Shown: positions 33,145 to 43,347 of the stretch, piece by piece
How positions within the stretch are numbered: position 1 is the stretch's first letter
Layout of the letters: every line of letters begins with the position of its first letter
Assembly: GCA_002786065.1 (NCBI GenBank)
Contig: NHNY01000036.1
Location: 124,001 to 188,000 of the forward strand
DNA from: Microcyclospora pomicola
Taxonomy: Eukaryota; Ascomycota; Dothideomycetes; Capnodiales
Reading direction: 5' to 3'
DNA: 64,000 nt
The notes under the pieces: generated by a model
What the model was told of the DNA's origin: nothing
What the model saw: only the letters and a program-made list of their open reading frames with translations
Database searches by the model: none
Position numbers and translations under genes: made by a program

Positions 33145-34902
33145 TTAATGCTTGCCATTGATGCCGTTTGTGCCATTCACTCCATTCGAGCTATACACAC
33201 CATTCGTCCCATTGGTAAGCTTCAACCCGGTCGTCGCATCGGGCAGGCCGAAACATTCTCGCACCGCGGCACCAAGACGGCGGATCGCTTCCTGCAGCTG
33301 ATGGACCTCAGCCGAAGCATAGGTGGCGCGGAAGAACATGGTGTCGGAGCGGTTGCCCTTCTCCGGCGCGAACCAGGAGCCCTTCATCAACAGCGTCTTG
33401 TGCTCGACGATGCAGAAGAAGATCTCATCCTCGATCTCCTCGCGCGACTTGTGCGGGTAGTCCGGGTGACGCTTGTAGTCGATCCGCAGCCAGTGGAACA
33501 TGCCGGCCATGGGAGGGACCCAGCTGACGATGTCCTTGGGGAGGAATCGCTCACAGGCATCCATCATAACGTTGCGGCGTGCAGTGTATTCCATGCGGAT
33601 GTGAATCAGCCAGTCCAAGTAGCCCGCGTGGCCCCAGTGCTCTTCGAGCAGTTTGAAGAGCATGAGCTGGCTGACACCGCTAGGACCTTGGGTGGAGAGA
33701 TCAGCGTGGATGGAGTAGCGTTCGATGATCTGTTCTGATGCTGTTATCCATCCTACACGGCTTCCTGGGGAGATGACCTTCGAGAAGGAGTCCATGCGCA
33801 TCACTCGTCCGTCAGTATCGATTGATAGAAAGGACGGAACGAGGGAATCTAAAAACTCTTCTCTTGAAGCGGGAGGTGGCGCATCGGGCGCGTCAGGTCC
33901 TGTATATGGCTGCATTTGCAAGAAGTAGTATGGCTCGTCTTCGAGGATGTATAGATCGTGCTTCCGTGCCACAGCGTAGATCTCACGTCGACGCTGCAAA
34001 GACTGTGTCGCACCAGTCGGGTTCTGTCCGGTCGGCACGGTGTAGACCAGGAAAGGCTTGGGGCCTCCTCTGACCGACACGTCCCAATTTGTTAGGACAG
34101 AATCCAGATCTGACGGGAGCATACCATGCTTGTCCATTCGCACCGCAGCTGTTCGAATCCCCATGGGAAGGGCAGTCTCGACCGCAGCCGGGAACGTGTA
34201 CTCTTCACTAAGAATCCAGTCACCAGGTTTGGCCATCATCCTCAACGTCATGTCCAAAGCAGAAGTGGAGCCAATGGTCATGGTGCAGCTCCAATCTTCG
34301 TACGGTGGATTATGGACGATCTCAGTGTGTTCAACAAGCCATCTCAGGAGTTGAGCCGCACCATGACCTTGACCGTACTGGAACGCGGTCGTGATGTCGA
34401 ACATTGATTTGCCCTCGGCCATGTCATGCTTACCAGATGTGATGACCTCGCCATGGGTCTTGACATCATACGCAGAGTACTGACGGCCGGTGGGCACTTT
34501 GAATGATGCTTCGTCAAATGGAAAGTATTCACTGGACGGGAGTCCACCCCCTAAGGAGATCAAACCCGGCGTCTTGAGGAATTTGGCAGCTTGCTTCAAC
34601 GAACTGCCTTGTCTTGCAGCGCTCTCATCGGAAAGTCGATCTGGATGGCAAGTTAGTGTATCGGTTGCATATAGAGACAAGCACTTCAACCACGTACGAT
34701 CCCACCTTCGCGCTTTGCCTTTGTGTAGATGATGCGTTCTGCCTTTGAACGCTTCCACATCAGCGGTAGCCGCAACACCAGCAATCAGCTTGCCGGATGC
34801 AGCTCGTCGTTTGGCGACACTCTGGATTGTGAGGCGGTCAGGGATGGCATAAACGGTGGTGTCTGAAATCGCCAAGGACTCCAGTGCGGCCGGAGGAGCC
34901 AT
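33145..34902 (-). CDS. ARO8: Aromatic amino acid aminotransferase (ARO8 type)
   Basis: Two exons, 34902-34698 and 34640-33145; 566 aa, start MAPPAALESLAI. It is a fold-type I PLP enzyme that transaminates aromatic amino acids and 2-aminoadipate. Landmarks: LISLGGGLPSSEYFPF near the start of the catalytic domain, TIGSTSALDMTLRMM (PLP phosphate region), YTVPTGQNPTGAT, LEDEPYYFLQM, and MDSFSKVISPGSRVGWITA with the Schiff-base Lys near residue 356. The C terminus carries an odd NGTNG/NGVNG-rich tail of about 25 residues. The 57-bp intron has GTACGT..ATCCAG ends and a CTAAC branch; it is a multiple of three and stop-free, so retention would insert 19 residues. The gene could equally be called an alpha-aminoadipate/kynurenine aminotransferase homologue. 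Confidence 0.88.
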   Translation of the reverse strand: MAPPAALESLAISDTTVYAIPDRLTIQSVAKRRAASGKLIAGVAATADVEAFKGRTHHLHKGKARRWDRTWLKCLSLYATDTLTCHPDRLSDESAARQGSSLKQAAKFLKTPGLISLGGGLPSSEYFPFDEASFKVPTGRQYSAYDVKTHGEVITSGKHDMAEGKSMFDITTAFQYGQGHGAAQLLRWLVEHTEIVHNPPYEDWSCTMTIGSTSALDMTLRMMAKPGDWILSEEYTFPAAVETALPMGIRTAAVRMDKHGMLPSDLDSVLTNWDVSVRGGPKPFLVYTVPTGQNPTGATQSLQRRREIYAVARKHDLYILEDEPYYFLQMQPYTGPDAPDAPPPASREEFLDSLVPSFLSIDTDGRVMRMDSFSKVISPGSRVGWITASEQIIERYSIHADLSTQGPSGVSQLMLFKLLEEHWGHAGYLDWLIHIRMEYTARRNVMMDACERFLPKDIVSWVPPMAGMFHWLRIDYKRHPDYPHKSREEIEDEIFFCIVEHKTLLMKGSWFAPEKGNRSDTMFFRATYASAEVHQLQEAIRRLGAAVRECFGLPDATTGLKLTNGTNGVYSSNGVNGTNGINGKH

Positions 34903-37152
34903 TGGGATTGTTGTGTGTGTCGTGTAGATTTGTGGAATGTCCGCAATGGTGTCGTGCGGTCGTCGCAAGCTTGAGGGAAGCTGCAGTACCTTCCTAAAGC
35001 CGTAACAAAGCACCGGGTAACACGAGCAAGATCAGATAAGCGGCGACGAGGAACCAACGATCAGAAGCACGATAGAAGTCGGAATAATAATATATTTCCG
35101 ATTGGGAGAGGGGTTGTGACGATGTCGTACCACCGACCGCAACTGTGGCGAGAAGATTGGTATGCGTTGATGTTGATGGGAAAGGTAGTAATACTGTTGG
35201 TAATGGTATATGGTGGTGGAAAAAGCAAAGAAATACCCAAGAGCAAGCTTACCGGGTCTTGTATTCTACATCATCGCCGAGTCACACTCACAACCGACCG
35301 GGGAGATAAGATCATCAAGGTCGGTCGAGGTGATGTGACGACGGGAGAGATAGGAGCGGGTGCCAGCCCCTCAACGCAACATGAACGCTGAAACGAGCGG
35401 TGTGCGTGCGTGCGTACGTGGTGTGGTATGAGGGAGACTTTGCTGGCTGGTGTAGGCTTAAGCTGTCAGAAGTGAAGGGGGAGCTGGCCCGCCTCGAGCC
35501 ACCCGGCGAGACTTCCCGGCCAAGCTTGCCCATCATCACGAATAACTTAATCCGTGAATTGGCTTTGACGACCGCACGTCTCGGTCATTCGTAGGCCGGT
35601 CGGGTGGAGCTCCCAGGTTCAGACAGATTGAGTTGCAGTTCGTTGCCATCCTTCCAAGCTTCTCACCTGTCACGATGCAAGCCAAATGCAGCAACGAAGC
35701 CTAAGTGATGAAGACCAGCGCATGTTTGTTGAGTGTCGGTCCCTGGTGACGACGAGCAGATGCATGTCGACGCCGCATTATTCCACTCCGGCAAAGCCCT
35801 CGAAACCCTCCCATCGACAGGGGCTGACAGGCTGTGCGATTGACAGACCAGCCGGTTGGCTCGACGTTGAGATCCGAATGAAGATGACGACGTCGGTACG
35901 GCAACACGCTCTACTGGGTCTGGGAGTCGTCGGTTCGAACCTGAAATGAACATGTCTTTGACGAAGAGCGATTACTCATCGTCGGGCCGACATTACCATT
36001 GAGCTTCTCAGCTTCCACCAGGGTTGTCTCGGACGAGCGAAGGCATTCATCAAAACGAACGAAATGCTTCCCGAGAGATTGGAGAAGCGAAGAAGAGGAA
36101 CGAGCGGAAGAAAGGATGCGCAAGGCGAGGTCGTGGTCCGGCGGCCCCGGCCAATCCATGAAAGACTCTCTAGCAGGGGCATCAACGGCAGAGTTTCGAA
36201 CACTGAAAGCTAGAGCTCACGTAGCGGTTTCGCCAGGTTGCGAACCAAAGTTCTGACATCCGAACGCCTATATACCAGGAACTATCTCAAGAAGATTCAC
36301 ATTCATTATGATCCAAGCGTCGAGATCCATTGCAAACAGCCGTGGCAATGTCTCGGGGACTTTTTCTCGTCGTTTCACAGTCGGTACAACGCGCACATGC
36401 GATTTCGCGACGACCGAGGCACTAAAGCCAGATCTACCGCGATGCAATGCAATGCAATGCAATGCAATGCACTGCTGTCCTGATGAGGCTCTCATCGTTC
36501 CTTCAGCGATGCGCCGCTTGCCAGCTCGCCGTCGTCGTAGACCCAGGCCTTGTCTCCGTGGGCCTGCAGATGTGGGTAATTGCCTATTTCGTCCATCCGG
36601 TGCGACTATCACATGTCATTGCGATTGCGCGCACCAACTTCACCCAAAGTTTCAGATCGAGCCTCAGAACGTCGAGAAGCACAAACATCGAACGATCAAT
36701 GCCCAAGCACGCCGAGGGGACTTCGGTATGTGTCTAGTTTCTACATACTACTGTATACGGAATACCCGTGGTCCCATACCTAGTCTGTGGACTACGCAGT
36801 AGTATACCGTCGCCGGCATTTCCAACATTCTAGCCCCGGTACTTTTCACTTCGCTCTTGCCGCCGTGCCTCGACTAACTGAACTACTGTATGCCTTTTGG
36901 TGTCCAACGACTCCCGGTTGCTACAGTTCTGTTCCGTTGTGGTACCAGACTTGAGCCTGCCAACCGGATCCGTTGCCTTCAGGGCAATACGGACGAAAAG
37001 CTCTATCGTAAGGTAACCATGATTAGCGAACGAACCTCACCCCGGTCTCGTCACTGCCGCTGCTCCAGGAATAGTGATGGAAGAGGATCGTCCTGCTGCC
37101 GAAATGTCAGTACACGTCGCCTCCTGCAGCGATGATCGCATACATTTATGCC
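34903..37152. other. Intergenic region, 2.25 kb, up to the transposon insertion
   Basis: Upstream of the aminotransferase gene and left flank of the MULE. Contains an ATGCA pentanucleotide repeat (36442-36471) and a GGTTCGAACC string at 35932 that resembles a tRNA T-arm but does not fold. ORFs present are short and arginine/serine-rich without motifs. Confidence 0.4.
36442..36471. repeat. Pentanucleotide microsatellite (ATGCA)6
   Basis: Six perfect tandem ATGCA units in intergenic DNA. Confidence 0.9.
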
Positions 37153-37161
37153 GATGTGCTG
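37153..37161. repeat. Left 9-bp target-site duplication (GATGTGCTG)
   Basis: Identical to 43339-43347 on the other side of the element. Nine base pairs is the usual duplication length of the Mutator superfamily. Confidence 0.88.
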
Positions 37162-37246
37162 GTGGATACAGTTGGCTCGACGTACATCGAAGTTGGTGCG
37201 ACGCGCAACAGTAAAAGTCAAAAACCTTATTTTGAAATTAGGTCGA
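37162..37246. repeat. Left terminal inverted repeat of the MULE (about 85 bp)
   Basis: Aligns to the reverse complement of 43251-43338 with common blocks CAGTT..CTCGAC.TACA.TGAAG.TGG and, further in, ACCT....T.AA.TT. The left copy has A/T where the right has G/C in many mismatches. An additional GTCGAG box lies at the inner edge (37242-37247). Confidence 0.75.
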
Positions 37247-37368
37247 GCCAAGTCCATGACTGTCACATCAAGTTTTCGACCATCTATCCATGTTCATCAC
37301 ACCCATTTGTTGATTATTGCTTTCCCGTCTGAATAGCTCGACAATTGATTCAGAATCGTGTTTGAATT

Positions 37369-40300
37369 ATGTCATCCATCATTGACAGTGATTTCGGAAT
37401 GCATTCTCATTTGATTGAGAATTACGGGGAACTCCATTGGCCTGTTCCAGCACAGCGCTTTACAGAAGAAGACATATGTCGTATCGCTGATGATGAAATC
37501 ATCACAGCTAACACAGTTCTAGCAACAACAGTTGAAGCTGCCTTAGAAGAAGAGCAAATTGATCAGACTACAATCTTGACATCAGGGGGACCTAAGGTCA
37601 TTGCAACACAACACATTGAATATGTTGCTGTCTTGCTATCATATCCTACTACAGATCCTTATGGATTCACATATGTAGTTGCATGTAGCGATAAAAAAGC
37701 TGCAGAGGATATAGATGTAATGCTCAATCAATTGTCTTTGAATTCGGAACCTTCTAACAATGCATCTAGATTCAATTCTCGCGACGATGTTAAAAGGGTA
37801 ATACTAACTGTACCTCTGCCTTTCTAGGTAATGTACGGTGTAGCAAATACAAATACACTTGTTCTGGTGTACGACACTGCGAATACCTTGTAGACGAGCT
37901 AAAGGACATGCGATATACAAAGCTCTTACCAGAGGACTGGGAGCGCCTACGGATGTGGCGGTTACGAGTTCCAGACATGACAGAAAATGATGTCTTTAAA
38001 AGAAATGCAGCGTCGTAAGCTTGTCATTTGAATCCTAATGCATTGAGAGTACACTGACAATTGATTGTCGTCTAATTAGGTATTACTACGCAACACGAAC
38101 AAAATTCCTGAAGAGAATCGCCTGCCGACAGCAAAGCGACGCCTGTCGCCCTACACTAGGCGCATTCAGACGAGCTGATGTAAATAGTCACCGTAGCCAT
38201 TACATTGCATGTACTTAACATAGTTGGAATGATCAAGACCGCTATAATCACTTCTTTGTGAGTATTAATGCACAAGCGCAAGTTGATATCATATACCTAC
38301 AGCGGTTTTACACAACAGAAGTGTTAGAACCAATACCAGTCTGTTTTGCTATTAAGCAAACAATCTCAAAACGCCCACATTGTGGTACGATTCGCAATGA
38401 AATAAGAATGGATTGAGAATTACTTGACAGCTAATTCGTGATTAGGAATCGATCACCCTCAAGGCTAAGGCACGATGAAGAGTCAGACATGCGGTGTAGT
38501 TTTCATAAAGCTCATTCCAGACGATCTGAAGGCTACACCCTTTGTGCTCTTTGCGTCGCATAGCATCTATACACACCCTCCACCGCTACCATCAAAGACG
38601 CCTCAGGTTATTATGGAGGAGATTGCTGCACTAATCCGGCAGTGTAATTCTTAGGATCTTACATATGGTTTGTCATTCAATTAAGCATTACTTGACAGTG
38701 CATTGACAATTAAATCCGATTATAGCTCGATTCGAAAGCAGTTTCATTCTCTAGGAGTACCTAAGGGACAAAGGACATACTTGTCTTGCATAGTTGCACG
38801 AGAGTTTAGCTAACACAGATCGGATCTCAGCTGAAATCACTCGTTAGCGCCATCTTCTCTATCTAGAGGGTACACAGCTAAATGGAGTGATGTTTGAGCT
38901 TTCTTGTTAAGAGAGAGATCAGAGCACAGTAAGAGGTTATAGTCTTTAGATTGATTATACATTAATAGCTAATTGTCAATCAATTAGCAATACATTCGGC
39001 AGGTATATCAACAAACAGATGATACTATGATTATCTGCTTCTTTAAGGAGCAAGCCCAGTTGTTGATCAACATAGAAACCTTTGAGGTCGATATGTCGTT
39101 TAAGCGCTTCTGTCAAGGCACTATGAACGAGATCCTGATTGCTCATTTTGACGAGCGCTAATCAAAAAGTAAGTATTTAACAATACACTGACAATGCATT
39201 CATAATGAATCGAGAGTCTAATACTAATTAGATCTTATTCTTGCACGAATCATCGTTAATGGCCAGACAACAAAGACATATCAGAATGCGTTTAGCCGCC
39301 TCTTCAATCTGGTGTCTCTTGTTACGCAACAGCCTATACAGTGGAAACACATTCATGGCCGGGGTATACGTGCAGTAATAGCTGATATAGGCTCTACACA
39401 AGCGTCTGGTATTCAATTGTCAACATCTTGAGAATCGATTCACAACTAATTAGTAATAGGACTCGGCCGCTATCTTAACACTGTTGACCTATCAAAGACC
39501 TAGCAGGATCACCTTTCTTATGTGATTCTTTACTGTACTATCCACTTTAAACGAACCATCTTCAAAGCTGCAGGCACTCAGCGCGGCCCTCAAACTCCAC
39601 ATAGCCTTATGGAAGGGCTACTTACAGCCCAAACTGTTTATCAGTAGCATGATCTGATTCGGCGATTGCATGGTCAGTTGATCCTCGATTAATTGTCAAT
39701 CGAATCCCAGCTAATTCTCATTAGCTTGGCCATAAGAGAGTATCTAACTGTGGGCTAAACATAAGGATTTCCCAACTATTAGGTGTGGTTTAACCCTACT
39801 ATTCTTAAACATGGATACGGAGTACTTTCGGCAGCTACGTAACTACACAAATGCTGTCGAGCAGTCTGGAATGCAGAGCTATGCTAAGGGCACACGGCTT
39901 GAGCTCCTTCTAGCAATCCAAAAGTAAGTAATTGAGAATGAATTTAGAATGGTTAAAATCTTATTATTAGTTACTAGGGCAAAAGAGCTTGATAGCCGTG
40001 TTATAACTAGCTATCTAAAGCGTGATGATATGGGTGTACGCTAGACATATCGAAATGATGCTAATAGTGCTCGAAGATCTCGAAATATTACGAGGCTTAG
40101 TAAGATCTTGTTAACGCATTGCGAATTGAACGTCAATTAATCTGGATCTAGATACCACTCGAAAACGCCAACATTCTGAGTTCGATCCTGATAATCCGTT
40201 AGATCCTCTTAATATGCCTACAGTCCAGATCAACGCTAGCTTACCAGGCGTTCCTAGCTCCCCGCCTACAATTGATCGTCTATTACACAGATCATCGCCT

Positions 40301-40579
40301 GCATCGACTCAGCCGCAATCGTCAATGGATTTACAATTAATTGGCACACGCAGCTAGCAAACCTTATCACAACATAGTAGTTCACAAGCTGGACGTTCTT
40401 CATACTAGGGATCACAACGTGGTAAGAAGAAGAGGCAGAAGATAGCGTATAATAAGCTTGTTATAGCAAGGGAACAGGAAGAACTTCGAACGAAACGGCT
40501 GCAGAATGATCTGCTTGAGTTAGAGCTCAAGCAGAAGAATGCAGCGTTTGCGAATACATTCGCAAACCAATCTCAATAG
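37369..40579 (+). pseudogene. Decayed multi-exon MULE transposase
   Basis: Pieces of one protein follow each other in order, separated by short introns. The N-terminal exon is 37369-37797. Next is a Cys-rich block (CSKYKYTCSGVRHCEYL, 37830-37880). A block ending HTHPPPPLPSKTP-like sequence lies near 38575-38605; here it reads YTHPPPPLPSKTP. The DDE-domain strand FEVDMSFKRF is at about 39081-39110, then ADIGSTQASG-LGRYL across an intron, CTIHFKR near 39535-39555, TNAVEQSG near 39847-39870, and a Lys/Gln/Glu-rich coiled-coil tail to 40579. These are landmarks of a widespread fungal MULE transposase family (recalled family pattern). Clear introns are 38015-38079, 39169-39231, 39409-39459 and 39924-39977; at least four more are likely. 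In-frame TAA/TAG occur where Gln or Trp is expected (for example after FDER near 39158 and in SKT-QDH near 39500), so the gene is dead. Confidence 0.8.
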
Positions 40580-40665
40580 ATCCTTAAGCTATTCTGAATA
40601 CATTGACGATTAATTGAGACATCACAGATAAAGACTTATAGCTATATAATCCTACCTAATATGCT

Positions 40666-43045
40666 AGGGCGACGAGCATCGTACTCTTAAATCTTGCGAT
40701 GTTGTGTTTCTTGACTGTGGCTTTTAACTCCGCGATGCGTTGCTTGTCTGCAGCAGACGAAGTTATGATTTCGCTATCGTCGCTATTGTTAAGCAGATCT
40801 ACTCGATCAGAAGTGACTTCATCTCTTCATCGCTATAGTCCATGGCAGTCTAGACGACATATTTAGTGTCGAAGGTGTCTGTCTCAAGGTAGTTAGAGCA
40901 AACTCCAGAGTATATATGGTGGAGCAAAAGCAATGCTATTAAGAGCACAATGTCAATCAAATGGAGATCGATTGAATGTTGATTCTCAATTACATCTTAT
41001 CTATTCGAGTACAATCTGTAGTTAAACTAATAAGTAGTGGTTCTACAGCATTGCGTAGACTTGCCGTAAAAGGCTAGCTCCATCTGTGTTCATCAACAAG
41101 AAGCAGAGGTTGTCTATCTTAAGGTAGTACAGTTTATATAGCGCAGAGCAGAAAGGAATGTATTGAGATTCTAATGTCGATCGAATAAGACAATATCGTC
41201 AATATTATGAGAATCAATTCTTAGTCAATTGCGATTGTAACTGCGCTGCTTGCTCTTGCTCTCTCTGAACCCTCTGTGAATGCGCTTGTTCCATCCTAAC
41301 CCTAGCACTACGGCGCATATCAGCGTCCGTAACATCCGCCNATATATTTCGTCGCAAGCAGCCAGGCCAGAGACAGACTAAATCGATTAATATTAAATTG
41401 TGAATTTGTTAACATATAGGTAAAGCAGCTCTTACCTGTTTTGCTACTTATGCGACAAGCTGAGCAAGGCCCACGGATATCGAACTCGTCTCGAAGATAT
41501 TTGATCGCTGTACTATAGTCTAGCTTACCATTACTAAAGCGAGGGAAAAGTGGCTTACTCAATTGCTGCCTAAGAGTACTGACGATATAATGTCAATAGT
41601 TTCCGAACTAAATGGGCAGTAATTGTCGTTAGATTAAGAGACGAACTTGGTATTATCGACAGGAGAGCGGATAGGCATAGTAGTTAGTAGAGGCGTAGTT
41701 GGCAGAGGCGTCTCAGATCAGTCGCTATATATCGTTAGTTAATAAGTAATAGCTATTATATTACGATGAAGACTATTATCAATTCATTCAGAATGAATTG
41801 ACAATAGTCTTCAAACGAACAATGTAAGACTTACAGAATTTTGCTGGAGGTCGAAGTGCTATCAGAATTAATTCAGAATTAATTCATAAAACATTCATAC
41901 ACAGAAAATAAATCATACTTATACAGAATTTTCTCTATGTCCCCCAGTCTCATTTCTGAAAGAATCACAGCTCAGCATTCTGAATGCATTTAGAATGCTT
42001 TCAGAAAGCATTCAGCACTCACAAATTAGAATAAGTCTCATCCTTATACCCAGGATCACCTAGAGACACAACCACCTAAGCAACTGGGTTCCTTGCTGCT
42101 TGCAACCTGGTCATAACTCTTCCTCCCATAGTATTTTGTGTGGTAGTAGGAGGAGCAACTGGGCTAGGTGCATTCTGAGTCCTAGAGCTAGAGGCAGAGG
42201 CATTAGTGGTAGAGGTAGGTGTGGAGCCAGTAACAGTATTAGGTGGAATACTAATTAATTCAGAATGCATTAACATCTTATTCAAAACCTCTTATCTTAC
42301 AGGACTGCATTTAGAATACATTCTCAATGCATTGAGAACTCACTTTCTGTTCTTCCTCCTACTCTTTGCCTTGCTTTTAGCAGCAGCTTTCCTGGCTTTG
42401 ATAGGCTAAATTGATTGTCAGTTAATTCAGAATGCATTCAGAATAGGATCAACTCACAGAAGCAGCATTTGCCAGAGTGCTAGTAGAAGCAGCAGCCTTT
42501 TCAACATCCTTCTAAGCCTGAGCTTTCTTATGATCCTGTATCACCTTTTTGAAAAAATCTGGAAATGAATTAGTTGAGAATCAATTGAGAATATTCTGAA
42601 TGCATTTTCAATACATTCAGAATCAATTCACATACCCTTTGCCTTCTCCTTCACATCATTTCCACCTTAACCTTTCTTCTTTTCAAACTTACAATCATGA
42701 CTGGTTCTAGCATGCTAGACCAAGGCATTATAAGTAAGAAAGATTTCCTAATTAATTGTCAGTTGATTGTCAAATTGTGAATTGATTGAGAATGAATTCT
42801 CAATGCACTCACACCACAAATATCCTCATCAACCCCAAATCTGCAGAAGTGCTCCCCCAGGTAAAGGTCACAATTCTAGTTCAGAATTAGTTGAGAATGC
42901 ATTCAGAATTGATTCAGACACTCACCTCATTCTCATCTGTCTCCCAAGCTCTAAGTCCTGAAGGTCTGGTCTTAGAAACTGCAAGGTCCTAATACTCTCT
43001 GTACTCTGGGCAGTTCATCAACTTAGTCTGTAGGGTAGGTGCCAT
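40666..43045 (-). pseudogene. Second gene of the MULE: decayed multi-exon ORF of unknown function
   Basis: Reading on minus from ATG at 43045 (MAPTLQTKLMNCPEYREY), coding pieces are separated by canonical short introns. Examples are 42925-42876 (50 bp) and 42457-42406 (52 bp), each GTGAGT..TAG. Recognisable exon content includes CDLYLGEHFCRFGVDEDICG (42875-42810), a Lys-rich helix (PIKARKAAAKSKAKSRRKN, near 42360-42405), a Ser/Thr/Pro-rich segment ending MGGRVMTRLQAARNPVA (42130-42076), a segment with CSACRISSKTG preceded by SKPLFPRFSNGKLDY (41562-41430), a Gln/Arg-rich coil (HSQRVQREQEQAAQLQSQL, near 41280-41220) and an acidic then basic tail ending near 40666. It may be one gene or two. Stops (TAG for CAG) show decay. 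A single ambiguous base N is at 41341. No family recognised. Confidence 0.55.
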
Positions 43046-43250
43046 TGTGTTGAGAATTGATTGAGAATTGATTGAGAGGCTGATTGCTGAAGGACTTTGA
43101 AAAAGTTGAAGTGCTGAATAGACTGTGAATGCAGGCTGAATTGATTGAGAATTGATTCTGAGTGGCTTCTGAGGAGGTGGCAGTCTTGGAGGTTGGTGAA
43201 GCTGATTAGGATTGATTGAGAATGGTGGGTCGAGTTAACTTCTTTCTCCG

Positions 43251-43338
43251 CACTTCAACTTTAGGGTAGGTCAGCCGAACCTTCCGGCAACTCCCGCACC
43301 CAGCCATCTTCATTGTAGGTCGAGTGAACTGCACCCTG
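43251..43338. repeat. Right terminal inverted repeat of the MULE (about 88 bp)
   Basis: Inverted partner of 37162-37246. The outer GTCGAG box is at 43319-43324, and a further GTCGAG lies inside at 43229-43234. It is more GC-rich than the left copy. Confidence 0.75.
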
Positions 43339-43347
43339 GATGTGCTG
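43339..43347. repeat. Right 9-bp target-site duplication (GATGTGCTG)
   Basis: Perfect copy of 37153-37161. Confidence 0.88.

Larger units (their letters stand above)
37340..43220. repeat. Dispersed short motif family (TGASAATNNATT / TTCAGAATGCATT) filling introns and spacers
   Basis: Variants of an 8-mer (TTGAGAAT, TTGACAAT, TTCAGAAT and their complements) joined through NNATT recur dozens of times, in direct and inverted order, across the MULE interior. Clear clusters lie at 38050-38075, 39195-39215, 41775-41810, 42420-42455, 42570-42630, 42770-42805, 42885-42920 and 43050-43085. They lie mainly within introns of both element genes and in the non-coding leader of the minus-strand gene. I saw no comparable density in flanking DNA. 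The core GAATGCATTC is self-complementary. Confidence 0.75.
37162..43338. mobile_element. Mutator-like (MULE) DNA transposon, 6,177 bp, two decayed convergent genes
   Basis: The boundaries rest on three things: the perfect 9-bp duplication GATGTGCTG at 37153-37161 and 43339-43347; the imperfect terminal inverted repeats starting immediately inside (GTGGATACAGTTGGCTCGAC at left against CAGGGTGCAGTTCACTCGAC read inward from the right, 14 of 20 identical); and recognisable MULE transposase sequence inside. The element is clearly more AT-rich than the flanking DNA. The transposase gene is on plus (about 37369-40579) and an unidentified second gene on minus (about 40666-43045). Both have in-frame TAG/TAA stops, so the copy is inactive. 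Differences between the two inverted repeats and the stop codons are mostly C-to-T or G-to-A, as expected from repeat-induced point mutation. It sits between the aminotransferase and kinase genes and interrupts neither. Confidence 0.88.

Noticed and set aside
35885-35952. GGTTCGAACC string resembling a tRNA T-arm or B box
   Set aside because: Neither strand gives a paired T stem, an acceptor stem or an A box at the right spacing; most likely chance.
37340-43220. Recurrent short motif considered as a CRISPR-like or satellite array
   Set aside because: Units are degenerate, unevenly spaced and mixed in orientation, lie inside introns, and the genome is eukaryotic.
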